A stretch of 64,000 nt of DNA from Toxoplasma gondii ME49 (Eukaryota; Apicomplexa; Conoidasida; Eucoccidiorida; Sarcocystidae): positions 1,178,001-1,242,000 of the forward strand of contig NC_031471.1 in the NCBI RefSeq assembly GCF_000006565.2, in the 5' to 3' direction. Below the pieces are notes generated by a model. It had not been told where the DNA came from. It was given only the letters and a program-made list of their open reading frames with translations, and did no database searches. The position numbers and the translations under genes are program-made. Each line of letters starts with the position of its first letter. Position 1 is the first letter of the stretch. This document shows positions 22,085-33,732 of the stretch, in pieces.

Positions 22085-24967
22085 ATGTCGTCGAGTTTTT
22101 CATATTTAGAAGGTGCTTCGCAGTTCTTCGCTTCGGAGCCACCTCCAGTGCAGCTTCCCGCGGTTTCCGAAGCCGTTTCACAGTTCTTGAGTTCCATCAA
22201 TGTACACGGCACGCAAACGGACTCTCGGTTACCACACAAGCTGGTAGCCTTCATTACGTCAGGCGGGACAAATGTACCGATTGAAGTAAGCTGATCATGG
22301 TTATCTGGGTCACTGAATTACAATGACCAATCTTCCGATAACAGCTTTAGAACAAAACATATTTCCAGGTGACGGAGACCACTCCCTGCATTACGGTGGT
22401 GACACGGAGCATACTTCCAAACACCGACACGCAGGCACGCACGCGCTACGGGAGTCATGTCAGGAGGGCATGCCTCGTGTAGAACTAGACCAAAACGCCT
22501 ATAGTCTGGAGTGGCCTGGGTTTGCAACGTTGATTTACGTGTAAGTCGAACAGCAGTGCATTTATGGTCATTTGTTGACAAATATGTCAACTGCAGTCCT
22601 CTCTGCCAAAGTACTAGACTTCGACAGCCTCTGTACACTGCTCTCCAAGCAACAGGTGACGGAGCATGTTAAATTTCACTCATTCACTCTAGGTAACACC
22701 GAAGGGCTGCGACACGACGAGCCGTCAGACAGCCATTGCCAGGTCGTACCCGTACATCCTAAACTGTACTTCTTGTACGCGCACTGCACTGCCTGCCTGT
22801 TGGAAACACGGATCTGTGTTGATATCTCAGTGTAGAACCATATGCATACATAACTGCAGATGTGGATAGATAAACATTCAACAACACACTTGCATCAGGT
22901 TTTTTGAAACGGCACAGCATATCACCGAGCAAATGTATAGGTTCGGGACTTAGTGTTCCACAATTTCTAGCGTATTCGTGTTTTCATCATGACCGCAGAG
23001 CATGCCACTACATCGTAAGAGAGTGACCGACTGTGTTTGAATGGGCGACTGTGAGTCGTGGTGTGCTGCTGCCTGTCCCCGCAGAGAAACACCATTCGCT
23101 TTATTGCGAACTTCAGCACTGGAAGGCGAGGCGCAGCACTGTGTGAGCAGTTCTTGTTGGCTGGCTACTATGTTATTTTCCTTTCTTCGCCGAACTCCAT
23201 CCAGCCGTTCGTTCGCCATGTGCTTCCACAACGACCAGGTCCTGCGTTCCTTGACAGCATCCAGTTGTCTTCCGATAAGGGATCAGTCTTTAGTGGGGAG
23301 ACACCATGCCTCATTCTCGGAAGAGACTCTAGATCTCATAAGGAGAGCCCTGCGGAGCGGAACGGCGCGCAACAGATGGCATCCAGCATTGACAGAGACA
23401 GCACAAGCACTGGAGCTGCCCCTAGAAGCAGATTGAGTATTGGGACAAACTCCTTTCTCGATCTGTCGGCAGGGAATTCCACACACTGCGAAACAGGAAG
23501 TGTCGGTGGTGGCGTGGCTCTGGTGTGTAATCAGGAGGCAGAGGCAGCGGTTCAGGCGTACAGATGCTGCAGAGACCGTCTTCTGTGCGTATCGTTTCAG
23601 ACAATAACGGAATATCTCTTCCTGTGGCAGGAGATTCTGAGACGGTGCCGTCCACTTGGAGACAGTTTGGTTGTTTGCGCATGCGCCGCTGTCTCCGACT
23701 TCTATATTCCTGCCTCTCACATGTCGACGCACAAACTGGAAAGTCGTCGCCACACCCCTAAGCCGTGCGGCAAGGCATATACGGATTCGAGTCAGCCCTG
23801 TGTGCCGGGTGAAAGCGATCGAAAGAAGTTCCGCCGCAGCGAACACCAAACGGAACCCACGGGACCTGGGATCGATGAAACATGCATGCTGCCCCAGAGT
23901 GGTAAGAATCGCCAGCGGTCGGGGGACTGTGACACGTCTATTGAACAAGGCGAAGGGAAGAGCAACAACGACGGAGCTTTGCCTGGGAATCAATCTGCAC
24001 ACGGTGAAGGCGCAGAGCATTTGGAAAGAGCCGCTGCCGAAAGCCAAAACAGCGCGAGGATAGCGGATCCCACTTTCGGTGATCGTAGAGGTGGCCTGGC
24101 ACAGAAGCCGCCGTCGGGCACGCGTGCCGGTGCGGCTGACAATGGTATCACTCTCGCGCTTCACCAGGTGCCGAAGATGCTCGGCCTCGTGAAACATTTG
24201 AATCCTGATTGCGTTTTCATGTCCTTCAAGCTCGAAACGAATGCTGAAACGCTTCACGCCAAAGCTCGCCGTTCTCTCCGTCTATATAATTGCGACATTG
24301 TGGTTGCCAATCTTCTCCACTCAAGACACCACACCGTCACAGTGTTTTGGGACCCAGACGAAAAGGCGCCGCCCCTTGATATCACCAGTGACGGCAAAGT
24401 TAGACGCTTGGGAATTCAAGAAAGAACAGACGGTGGCAACGTTGTGCTGGTAAGTCGAGACTGGAACTTGGTTCGCGACGAGACCGTGTAAAGAATGTAA
24501 TACTGTATGAGATGCTTCTGGATCGACGAACTCACCACATCATCTCGAAAGATCCATACAATGTATACAAGTACAGAAGGGTAAGAACAAGTGACCCCGT
24601 TTAGAAACTTGAGTATCTGTGCTGCTCCCAGCTTATCGGTGACTGCAGTGTTTAAGAATTATGATGGAAAACAGTGCATCAATTAAGTCTATGGTGGAGC
24701 CGCTAGAATGTCGAACATCTATCAACAAATTTTTTATTTTCGGAGGCTCCGATCTGGCAAGAGTTTGGCATCCGTTTCATGGTTCCTTGCTGGGCTTGCC
24801 TCCGAGTTATGCTTTCTTCCTGTTTTGACGGTGGCAGCTGTTGGACCTCTTCCCTGTTTCTGCAGGGAGAAGGCTGTATTGAAGCTCAATTGGTTCAGGT
24901 GGTAAACCAGCTGCGCACACGAAGGCAGCAAAAAGCCATACAGCTACCGCACAAGGAGGACGTCTAG
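22085..24967 (+). CDS. PPCS: Phosphopantothenate-cysteine ligase (CoaB/PPCS), 3 exons
   Basis: Joins 4'-phosphopantothenate to cysteine, the second committed step of coenzyme A synthesis; probably cytosolic, as no targeting signal is visible. Exons 22085-22285, 23085-24449 and 24866-24967 are all phase 0 and give 555 residues. Family landmarks: VAFITSGGTNVPIE (residues 54-67), NTIRFIANFSTGRRGA (69-84), CACAAVSDFYIP (265-276), the substrate-loop region LALHQVPKMLG then FMSFKLETN (about 424-453), and DIVVANLL with the C-terminal helix in exon 3 (EAQLVQVVNQL). Eukaryotic PPCS is usually near 310 residues. The excess is two polar insertions at about 115-225 and 282-420. No phosphopantothenoylcysteine decarboxylase domain is fused. 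The ATG at 22085 opens the first recognised exon; an upstream non-coding or short coding exon cannot be excluded. Confidence 0.88.
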
Positions 24968-25235
24968 ATTTTGCTCAGGAGAGGAGGCACTCTTTCGCTC
25001 GAATGTCGGATTTTGCCCATAGCGTAGTGGTCACCATCTCGTGCATAAATAGGCGGAGTAAGGCTTTTCAAATTTTGCAGTGGTTGTATGAGTTTGTCGA
25101 TGGCGTGGGCAACAGTGTCACCGCGTCAGGCACGTCATTGATTGTTCATGAACAGTGTACTGTCTAGTGTCCAAGGTGCTTCCGACAGTATGCGTGTCGA
25201 GCTACAATGCCAGTTCATCGCAGTAGCCTCTGTAA

Positions 25236-25343
25236 CAAGAGAAGGCTTGATTGTGAGTGTAACTACAAAAACAAGGACGAAAGTCGGTTTTAGTGATTCG
25301 ACAAATCTAAGTGGTAGGATTGTCGCTTAACGGATAGAAGTAC
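25236..25343 (+). pseudogene. Fragment of apicoplast large-subunit (23S-like) rRNA
   Basis: The stretch follows the conserved domain V segment just 5' of the peptidyl-transferase loop. It reads GGCTTGATTGTGAG, then GGACGAAAGTCGGTTTTAG with TGATTCGAC, then GGATTGTCGC and CTTAACGGATAGAAGTAC. Bacterial 23S rRNA has GCTTGACTGCGAG, GTGCGAAAG...TAGTGATCCG, GGCCATCGCTCAACGGATAAAAGGTAC in the same order and spacing. The GAAAGTCGG and TAGTGATTCGAC forms are plastid-like and the piece is AT-shifted. Similarity stops at GTAC, immediately before the expected GGGATAACAGG sequence, so this is a broken insert and not a functional gene. Confidence 0.85.
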
Positions 25344-25445
25344 CTATTCTACTTTCTAAAGAGTTTTTTGCGTTAATTGCAACTTTATAAATTTTGAAAT
25401 TCCCTTTTTTTTCAAAATTTAAAACATTTTTAAAAAACAGATCTA
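25344..25445. other. AT-rich continuation of the plastid-derived insert
   Basis: Directly after the rRNA fragment comes about 100 bp of A/T runs, including an imperfect inverted repeat (TTTTGAAA ... TTTCAAAA). The composition is unlike the flanks and like the intronic insert at 7340-7620. It may be a second, non-contiguous apicoplast piece joined to the rRNA fragment; its gene of origin is not recognisable. Confidence 0.5.
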
Positions 25446-28051
25446 CGTCTAACATACCCCCCGCTGTCGAGAGCTGTATTCTACTATGCGGACTGGTAGG
25501 GTAGATAGTTGATGCGGAGAAGTACCGTTGAAGGTATCTAATATACAGGTTTCCAGGCTGCCGAATAGAGGAGTGGTACAACGCACACCTAACACAGAAT
25601 TGCATGCACGATGCTTTGGGAAAGCCAGTTGTTGTCGTTTTGAATCTCGTGTTCCAGTTACTCAGAACTGAAACCTTGCGTAGCGACTGTGGGTATCAGC
25701 TGCAGTCAAACCGCCCCTCTTTCTCTTTCGTGCCTTCCTCTCTGGATATCAAGCGTGACGGGCGATTTTAAATTAAGATACTTCAAGGCCGAATGCATTC
25801 TACACATTCCGTTAAGAAAACAAGTTCCCACTTCCGATATGTGTGCATGTCCTCCAGTTAGCATTCAAGTTATTGACAAGAACAATCGCTTAACAGTGCA
25901 TGTACACAGACAATCAAATGAACCGCGTACTCCCTCCGGCCTCCTACATTCGTGGAAATGGAGGGAACAAAAAGGCGGTACTACACGACAAACGTTTCTT
26001 TATCTCTGTTGAGGGGTTGGGGGATAGTACCTGCATAATGTTCTTTAAGAAAGGACTTGCTGGGAGAGGACAGCACCCTTCCACGAAAGCCTTCGCCTCC
26101 ACGCCCCTAACCCTCTCACTACAGTCGCAGTCCTACCGTGTCGTATCATGAGCGTTCTATGCCGTTGTTCCACAGATTCCGTCATACCCACAAAAGCCAT
26201 GTGACCTTGAAATTTGCACAGGAACTTTTTGCACAACGTGTGTCTTCCTTCACTTGAACATGGCATGCGGGTACCTTCTCAGGAGCGTCCCCGACGGAAA
26301 CACTGTCACTTTCTGTCCTCTAATTCTAATAAAACGGACAGGACAGGTCCAAAGCCCAACAAACCGTACACGGACTGATCATGCCCATCAATGCATCAAA
26401 GTTGATAGTCGCGTCTGAATGGAGGAACGGGAGGAGTGTGTCTCGTCTAATGGGTCGGTAGCGGTAGGAGCAGAACATTCGCAAAAGTGGTTTCCCTGTG
26501 ATTCAATTCACCACTCAAGCTCTGGTTGAGCGCCTGCCATGCATACTGAACCGTCTGAGAAAACACAGTGGACACCAACTATAGCTTTTTTGTAGCTACA
26601 ACTGACTGGAAACTTGAGTGAAACGCTACACAAAAACCCGAATTTTCATGACTTTGCATGAACTGGCAACAGTGAAATGCCGACAGAGGGACAACGACTT
26701 ATCTCTCCGCTGCTTCAAGACTTCTTACTTGCGCGACTTTGGATCTCGTCCTCCTCCAGCGCGAGGCGTTCCACGGTTTGGAGCGGCAGCGCCGTCCGGT
26801 GACCATCGTCCCTGAACGGAATTGAACGAGAACAAATAATTCATTTCTTTCCTGTCTTTCCGCACTAATTCACAACTACCCACCGTTGGCACTCAAGTAT
26901 CACAGGTGTCAACCGTGCCACCGCCGTGTATGAAAGATTACAGCAATTGAAACTAAAAGCGAACATATAGCTTGTAGGAAAGAGTACCGCGTATATCCCT
27001 CTCTCTCACAGTAAATGGGCAACAAGAACAGCCGGTGTGATAGTACAGAACTTTGCGGCAACTGAAGGCACAAAGGTACCAGATGACTGGGTACTGAACT
27101 GGCGCATTCGTCATGACGGCAATCAATGTTAAATGAACGGCAAACCCAATCCTTGCTTAACCATCGGAATTCTCCCCTTATCATAGACATGCCTCTGGGC
27201 GTTCCGGTCTTGCCCTACCACACGAAGATCAGACTGCGGTTGGACGCGTGAAGAACCTCCGTCAGAGCTAGCTCTCCTGAATTCCTTGCGTTCTGTCTGC
27301 AAAACCGAGAATGATCAAAATTCATGACTGGTTGTAACCCCATTTCCTAAAACCGTGCAACTCATTCCCTCCGTCTGCTGCCATACGTTGCCATATTTGA
27401 AGCGCCTTTCCAAATGGCAGAACTGCATAAAGCACTCCGAAACAGCTGCATGTGAGACGACGCACACCAGCACCTGACCTGAGATGTGGATAGCAACGAC
27501 CGGCGCATGTACCTTCTGCTCCGTGGCCTCGTTGGCGTAAGCGACAGTTATTCCCTTGAGCCGCGACGCAGATACGTACCCGGATAATTGATCTCTTCGC
27601 ACCTCTGCTGCGCAGCTTTTACATTGACAAGCGTCCCGTATGCGTCGGAGAGAGATCGTGCAGACGTTTACGGAAACAGCGTGGGGATCCGACGTAATGG
27701 CATTTCCTGGACGAAAAACGAATGCGAAACCCACCTACAAAAACTCCGTTCTAATGCATCCCTAGAGCTCCCTTGGCACAGACATCAAGAAACGCGTTGT
27801 CAGCCACTCGCAACTGCGTCACATTATGGTGGTTTACTGGAATCATAGAACCAATACGGTAGTAAGACATGAGATAGTAACTAGTACAAGTTGCATGTGT
27901 TCTGTGCAGTAGCACTACCTACGCCGCCGGCGCTCAACTACATGCGGGCTTCTCGGCAAAACCCGCAGCGGAACATACAGACAAGTCGCGCTGACGAGCG
28001 CGCCAACCTGTAGCATTGCTGTTTTCCGTCAAACGACTCTCTCCGCTGAAA

Positions 28052-31000
28052 CTAACCCGTCGCAGCCGCCTCTTGATCGTCAGAATTCCCGATCGGGGAC
28101 GTCCAGGGCTTGTCAGCATCCGCGATGCACGGCCTCCGAATTCTCCTCGGAAGGCCAATCTCGACATACGAATCTCCAGAAAGCATGACAGAGGGACCAA
28201 CATATCCGTAGCGCAAAGTCGACAGCTCCCGCACCACGATGGCAGCGAGTTCGTGGAACACTGAGTATACCTGTTGAAACGGACACATTTGCACCAGTTG
28301 GATTGGAAAAAGGTAAGGGTGCAGTGCAGAGGGCGGTCGGTGTTACTCGAAAGAGACGAAGGCCTGCAAAACATAACACTGTGTAATCGCCTTAGAGGCC
28401 TTCTCCGTCGAGTGAAGGCTTGCAAACTGTCGTAGCAATGCAACGATCTAAGACCACCGGGCGCTACAGACTGACTGCCGATACGCCATTACGGTGAGAC
28501 CAAACATACGGAGCTCTGGGAGCGCTGCATTGAGCAAGCGCCACGACTTTCCTTATTTGCTGAATGTGCTCCTCACTTTGTCTCTGGGGTGCTTGCGGAG
28601 CCGTTCTACGACAGGAAATGTGTACGATTCGCCCGAGCTCTGCGCGTCGTCCTGCGTAGGCTCGTCCGCAGACTCTTCTGCCCCAACAACTTGGGAGAGA
28701 CGAGGATCGAGAGGAATTTGAACGACGTGCGGCGCCTCCGCGAGATCTGCAAGCTTCTCGACGTTTTGCTGTCCGGGGAAAAGAATGTGCTTCTTTTGGC
28801 ATCCGTCGCATACGAAGTGGGCCATATTGTTCACAATGCATATGGTGGGAATGCCGAGTTCGTTGAACATCTTAATTCCTCTCTCCGCATCTGTCGTGCT
28901 GGCAATCCACACCAAGAATAACTGTACAACACTTCACAAAACTACACTCACCGTACCACCCGTGCTAGTGTATACATGTTCGTTTTTTCGACCATATTTT
29001 TTCTCGGGAAAAACAAAACGAAAACCCTCTGCGATGCATCCAGACGTACGGCTTGCCTACGAAATAATGGATAGTGCGCTAATCAGGTTCAGCCGACACA
29101 TAAAGACTGGCAAGAAAAGTGGAGTCCGCAAACACAACTTCGGGAACTAAAGAACGTATCTCCGCAGTCATCCGAATCTGCAGTGTTTTTACCACGGTGC
29201 CTCCCCCTCCTCAAGAGATGGGAGACCCCACCATGAACCAGTAATTGACCTTTGGCCGCAACTACTGAACGAGAAAAGGGAATTTGCACTCCGACTCATA
29301 CCTCAGCGTTTGAGGCGTCGTCACTACAACGCACGCATCAATGTTCACCGCCTGAGAGAGGGTTATGTGAATGTCGCCAGTCCCCGGAGGGAAATCGATG
29401 ACCAGGTAGTCGAGGTCTCGCCAGGCTGTGCCTGTCAAGAGCTGCTCGATGACGCTACTTGCAAATGGCCCGCGTAAAGCAGAAAAACCCTGAATATCGC
29501 GGACATCACCAGCGCAGCGACTAGCAATGGGTCCTGTAAGCGTTTTGTTTCCACGCCTCAACAAGGAAGATATAAAGGCGTCCACAATCGAGTCGCATGT
29601 TTTTCAAGTCCCACTCAGACGTCTGATTGCTCAGGCGGTACAGCTGTGCGGAGCCATCTCGAAACTCCTCGGTTCACGCGAGCTGCGTGGAAACAAGTCT
29701 CAAGGATCCAAGCAGGCCTATGGTCTCCTGAGGCGAAGTGTGGAGCTGAAGTGGGTTCTCGCTACCTGTCAATACGAGTGACAGCATGTGCAACTCCAAT
29801 CCTTTAACTCGTCCACCTACACCACCGTCAGCGATGTCATTTGCGCCTCCTGTTCTCTTCCACGTCTATCCTCACAATAGCCGCTTCGGCGTTCTGAACT
29901 TCCGTAGACACCGAGGATGTCACTAAACGATGAGCAAAACGGGCAAGATGCGACTCACTTGAGATCCGGAATTCCGAATAAATCCGTACGACATGATCTT
30001 GACGCCATTGTAGACCAGAGGACGTAGTTTCGGCTGGCGCTTTTCGCCATCGTCTTCTTTTCCACTAGCGCACGTTTTTTTTTCCCGCGCGCCAGCATCC
30101 CTATCTTGACGCTTCGTCTGTTCGAAGGCAATGGAACGACCATGGCTACTGTGTGCTCTTGAATGGCCCCGAGCCGTAGTTCTCTTCGGTCTGACATCTA
30201 TCTCGTTTCTGCGCTCATCTGCGTAGTCCTCTCCCTCGCTCTCTTCCTCAAAATACACGTTTGTGTCCTCTAGTGGAAGCAGAACGGGAAGACTGGGCCC
30301 GTACAAGTCCGCGTCAAGAAGGCCAACTTTCGCGCCCAAACGCCGAAGCATGAATGCCAAGTTGACGGCGACTGTCGACTTTCCGACTCCGCCTTTGCAA
30401 GACGTTACTGCGAGCACAAACGACACACGCTTCAACCCGTCGCGGGCACCGGGACCAGATGCAGTCGATCCAGAAGATTTTTGACTGTCCAGCTGAATGT
30501 CCACCTGAAAACGAGCAAACCCAAGGTCGTCACAAGCGTGCTTCTCCATGCAGAAGCCGGTTCAACCGGTCAAGAAACACAAGCAGTCTAAACGAATCTC
30601 TACAAACTCACGAACGTAAGCCGACTTTGCTGTGGCGCATGTGAAGGTGCCAGGCGATGCACACGATTCAATAAACAAGCTGAACGAGCTGGGACATTTT
30701 TGAAGTGCATTGAACAGTAGTGTAAATCCGTCCAGGATACGCATAACACATAGTCTCGGTATGGGACACGGCCTATCTCCAAGTCTCCTTTGAGCATGAT
30801 ACAAATTCTGCGTGCTTAGCTTCCCAAAGAGCGCGGTTTCCCTCTCCGTTGCCTGGAGCGCTTCGACTATCTCGGCCCTACTGTGCAACTGTTAGGGTAT
30901 CACATGGATGCATGGTCATGAAAAAGAGACTAGAATAAAACAAACTGGCTATCCTTAGAGCTTTTGTGATGCCGAGCGAGTTCAGTTACGAAGAGGAGGC

Positions 31001-31441
31001 GGACTGCGATGGCAGAACTACGCATGAAATTGGGTCACCATCCGGTGCTATTAAAAAGTGCTTCTCTTGCAAGCTAGCTGAGAGAATTTTCATCCGGTAT
31101 CCTAGCCTCACTTGGTGAACCCAATCGAGCCCCTGAAGACGCGCCGTGCAAGTGGAGACAAAAAGGTCCTTGACTGGGCAGGCTGGCGTCGTCAGCCTCA
31201 AGCGAAACTTTACGGAACCAGCATGCTCTTGAATCTCCAAATCCCGTACGAAACCGAGAGAGACAATGTCTTTGTGCAGGTCAGGGTCAATGACCGTCCT
31301 CAGCTGGTCGAGGACTTCGTCTCGCAACCGTTGACCCCGATGGGAATCGTCAGACATCAGAAAAGTGTGCTCGGGTGACAACTCTTCGAGTCCAGCAGTT
31401 TCTTTGACGGTCCCGTCGCGACCGCCAAAGGTTCGACTCAT
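28052..31441 (-). CDS. HCF101: HCF101/Mrp-type iron-sulfur cluster carrier ATPase, 5 exons
   Basis: P-loop scaffold/transfer protein for Fe-S clusters. In T. gondii the HCF101 homologue has been reported to act in the cytosolic Fe-S (CIA) pathway. Exons, 5' to 3' on the minus strand: 31441-31112, 30504-29959, 29489-29302, 28898-28577, 28270-28052, phases consistent, 534 residues. Domains: an N-terminal MIP18/DUF59-like domain (about 37-110, with TTPACPVKD), an Mrp core with deviant Walker [10 protein letters not shown] (146-154), DFPPGTGD (about 324-331), VTTPQTL, and a CDGC cysteine pair (385-388), then a C-terminal DUF971-like tail in exon 5. A charged insertion of about 75 residues (roughly 191-266) interrupts the core after [11 protein letters not shown]. 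Start choice: an in-frame ATG at 31582 would add 47 residues rich in Arg/Phe that could act as a leader, but the palindromic promoter candidate ends only 44 bp above it, so 31441 is preferred. Confidence 0.9.
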
Positions 31442-31625
31442 CGCGAACACAGGAAAGGGAAGAAGACTCCAATTTCTCGGTGACAACTGGCCACTCGAAA
31501 ATGAGAATTGGAGCCGACGTGGTAGTGTTTTCGTGTCGAAAAGGGAACGGCGACAAAATACTGTGTCGCGAAAAAATGACACAAATCAGTGCCACAGCGT
31601 ACCGACGATGCGTCTCTCTTTTCGC

Positions 31626-31645
31626 AGTTGCATGCGCATGCAACT
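31626..31645. promoter_or_regulatory. Perfect 20-bp palindrome containing two TGCATGC motifs
   Basis: AGTTGCATGC followed directly by its exact reverse complement GCATGCAACT. Each half carries TGCATGC, the core recognised by several ApiAP2 domains. It stands 185 bp upstream of the preferred HCF101 ATG (31441). The perfect symmetry would suit a homodimer or two adjacent AP2 domains. Binding is inferred. Confidence 0.6.
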
Positions 31646-33732
31646 CGATGCCGAAGGAAATCGAGGTCATCGGCTTTTCGTAGAGCCTCAGTGATATAAA
31701 AGAATCAAGATCGGTTGTTGAAAACGTGGATGACGAAATTCCATATTCCTTACAGCTGCAAGCATCCCAAACGGAAGCTGAATCCGCTCCGGTTTCGAGT
31801 CCCCAGGATCAACAGCGCATATTCAGTGAGTCATGGCGTACACCAGCCAAAAAAAGGTAGACTTGAATTGGCGCAAAGCTACTTCAAAACCACTCTCGGA
31901 GTGGCTTCACTTGTGTCTATTTCAAACACACATAAGAATATATATCCAGCGCTGTTCTTGGGCGCCTTCAGGGATCTGTCAACAAACAAACACATTGTCT
32001 GTGGGGTTCCAACAGATTCGTAGCCGCCGTTGAGAAAAGCAGTGAATCCCGCACTACGGGAATGCACAGATCACCAGTCCCTTCCACTGTAAAACAAAAA
32101 ACGACCCTGCTGAGCAACCTCTGCTTTGCGAGCGCTTTGAAGCAGGAAGTCGTCATTGACGATGCAAGGCTTCAAGCCATCGTAAATTCTACTTTTGCAG
32201 GAAACGCAGGTGGAACGAGGGGTGTTTTAAAGAATTAGCCACATCCAGTTGACCACGCACTCTCCGGTTGTCTTTTCCTCGAGGGAGCTACTAGATCACA
32301 TTTGGCTAGAATCCTGGGAACGCAACCGCGCCGAATGCCTGTGAATTCTCCCAGAGGTGGAGGAAACCAGGTGAGTGACTCGAAGTGCACTGGCTAATAC
32401 ATCGCAGAGAAACCAACTCGGGCTCTATATGCTATGTCTGCGAAAAGTGCTCACACAAATGTGCTTCAGCTTTGAACCCTCCCTTCTCAAGGAGGATGCC
32501 GTTGGGTGAATGCTGGCCTTTTTCAAGGGATGACGAACGGGCCCTTCACCGTCGAGTCTGTCTCAGGTTTCAACCGAGTGACCAGAACAGCAGTGCATGA
32601 ACGATTAGCACAGCAATCGAACGCGGGAAACAGGAAACTGTGTGTTCGCGTTTGTAAAGAGTGCAGCGAAATAACATTCGTGCGATCGCCCATCGTAGGA
32701 CTGAATTGCTTTTAAGATTGAGTGCATAGTAGAACTCATCAGACACTGTGGAACGGCTCATGCTCTACACGTGGATGCCTATCTGATAAACTCTTCCACT
32801 CCTTCGCATCTCAACATCGTAAACCGTCATGTGCATATTGAAAACTGTCAAACTGCGCATAATTCCGCGGTGGAGGAACGCAAGGCGTGCTCGGGAGTTG
32901 TAGACACGGTGAGGTGAGCAGGGTCGTGAAGTGTGTGAAGTAAGAGTGCAAACTTTTGGGTGTGTTGATGGGACTACTGTACTATCCACACAATCTCGAA
33001 TTCAGGACGTAGAAACTATGCGAACTACAAGCCACTGGTGTCTTGCCACTGTTGAAATTTACCTACGGGCAGAAGCCTGGTTGCAAGAGGCTCACGGTGA
33101 ATGTATGGCTATTCCTCAGTTCAGAGAACAGGGGGGATTTAAACACCAAACCTTGTCTCAGTATTCATGCAAAACATATGTACCTGGGCATGTGACATAT
33201 TCGCGATTCTGCTTCAGCACCTGATAGGGGGCCTCAGTGTGGAATTCATTTAAAAATCGACGCGAGATGCAAAACATTTAACACGCAATCTCCTCAAACC
33301 ATACAGGTGCAACTCAACACATGTATTCGAATATAGGCGCAAGACTTTCCAACTCGACACCCGAAACAGCAATTGGTATTATCACACGAAGTGGATCGGC
33401 AACTCGTAACTCGACTCACGAATTCCTACCTCGGCGCTTGCGCCAAGAACGTCCAACGCTGGGAGATTCACCGTGTACACAGGAAAGCGAGCTGTGCCTA
33501 AACACAGGGTACTATTTTTCGTCCATCAAAAGCGTTTCCCACCTCGGCACACGGTTCAGAGCACGCGCTGACTTCGCGCATACGTACACATCGCCATATC
33601 GGATTTGTACCTCAACATCAGCCTCACAGAGAGACACACGGCTACCTTGATTCCGCAGATAAGAATGTCCAACTCAGCACATGTGGCATGTGTCATGGTG
33701 GACCAATGTGCACGCGTTAGATGCTTATCTCA
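31646..33732. other. Intergenic region between PGM2 3' end and HCF101 promoter
   Basis: No exon or RNA gene could be supported. The right part should contain the PGM2 3' untranslated region, the left part the distal HCF101 promoter. A short repeated phrase, CAACTC(A/G)(A/G)CACATGT, occurs at 33310-33324 and 33670-33684 (one difference). Confidence 0.45.

Larger units (their letters stand above)
24968..28051. other. Convergent intergenic region between PPCS and HCF101
   Basis: Two genes run tail to tail, so this stretch should hold two 3' untranslated regions and their polyadenylation sites. Apart from the plastid-derived piece near 25.2-25.45 kb I see no exon, RNA gene or repeat; short open frames have no motif. 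Confidence 0.5.

Noticed and set aside
23283..24257. 324-codon open frame on the minus strand
   Set aside because: It is antisense to PPCS exon 2, whose plus-strand frame carries all ligase motifs; the antisense translation has no domain.
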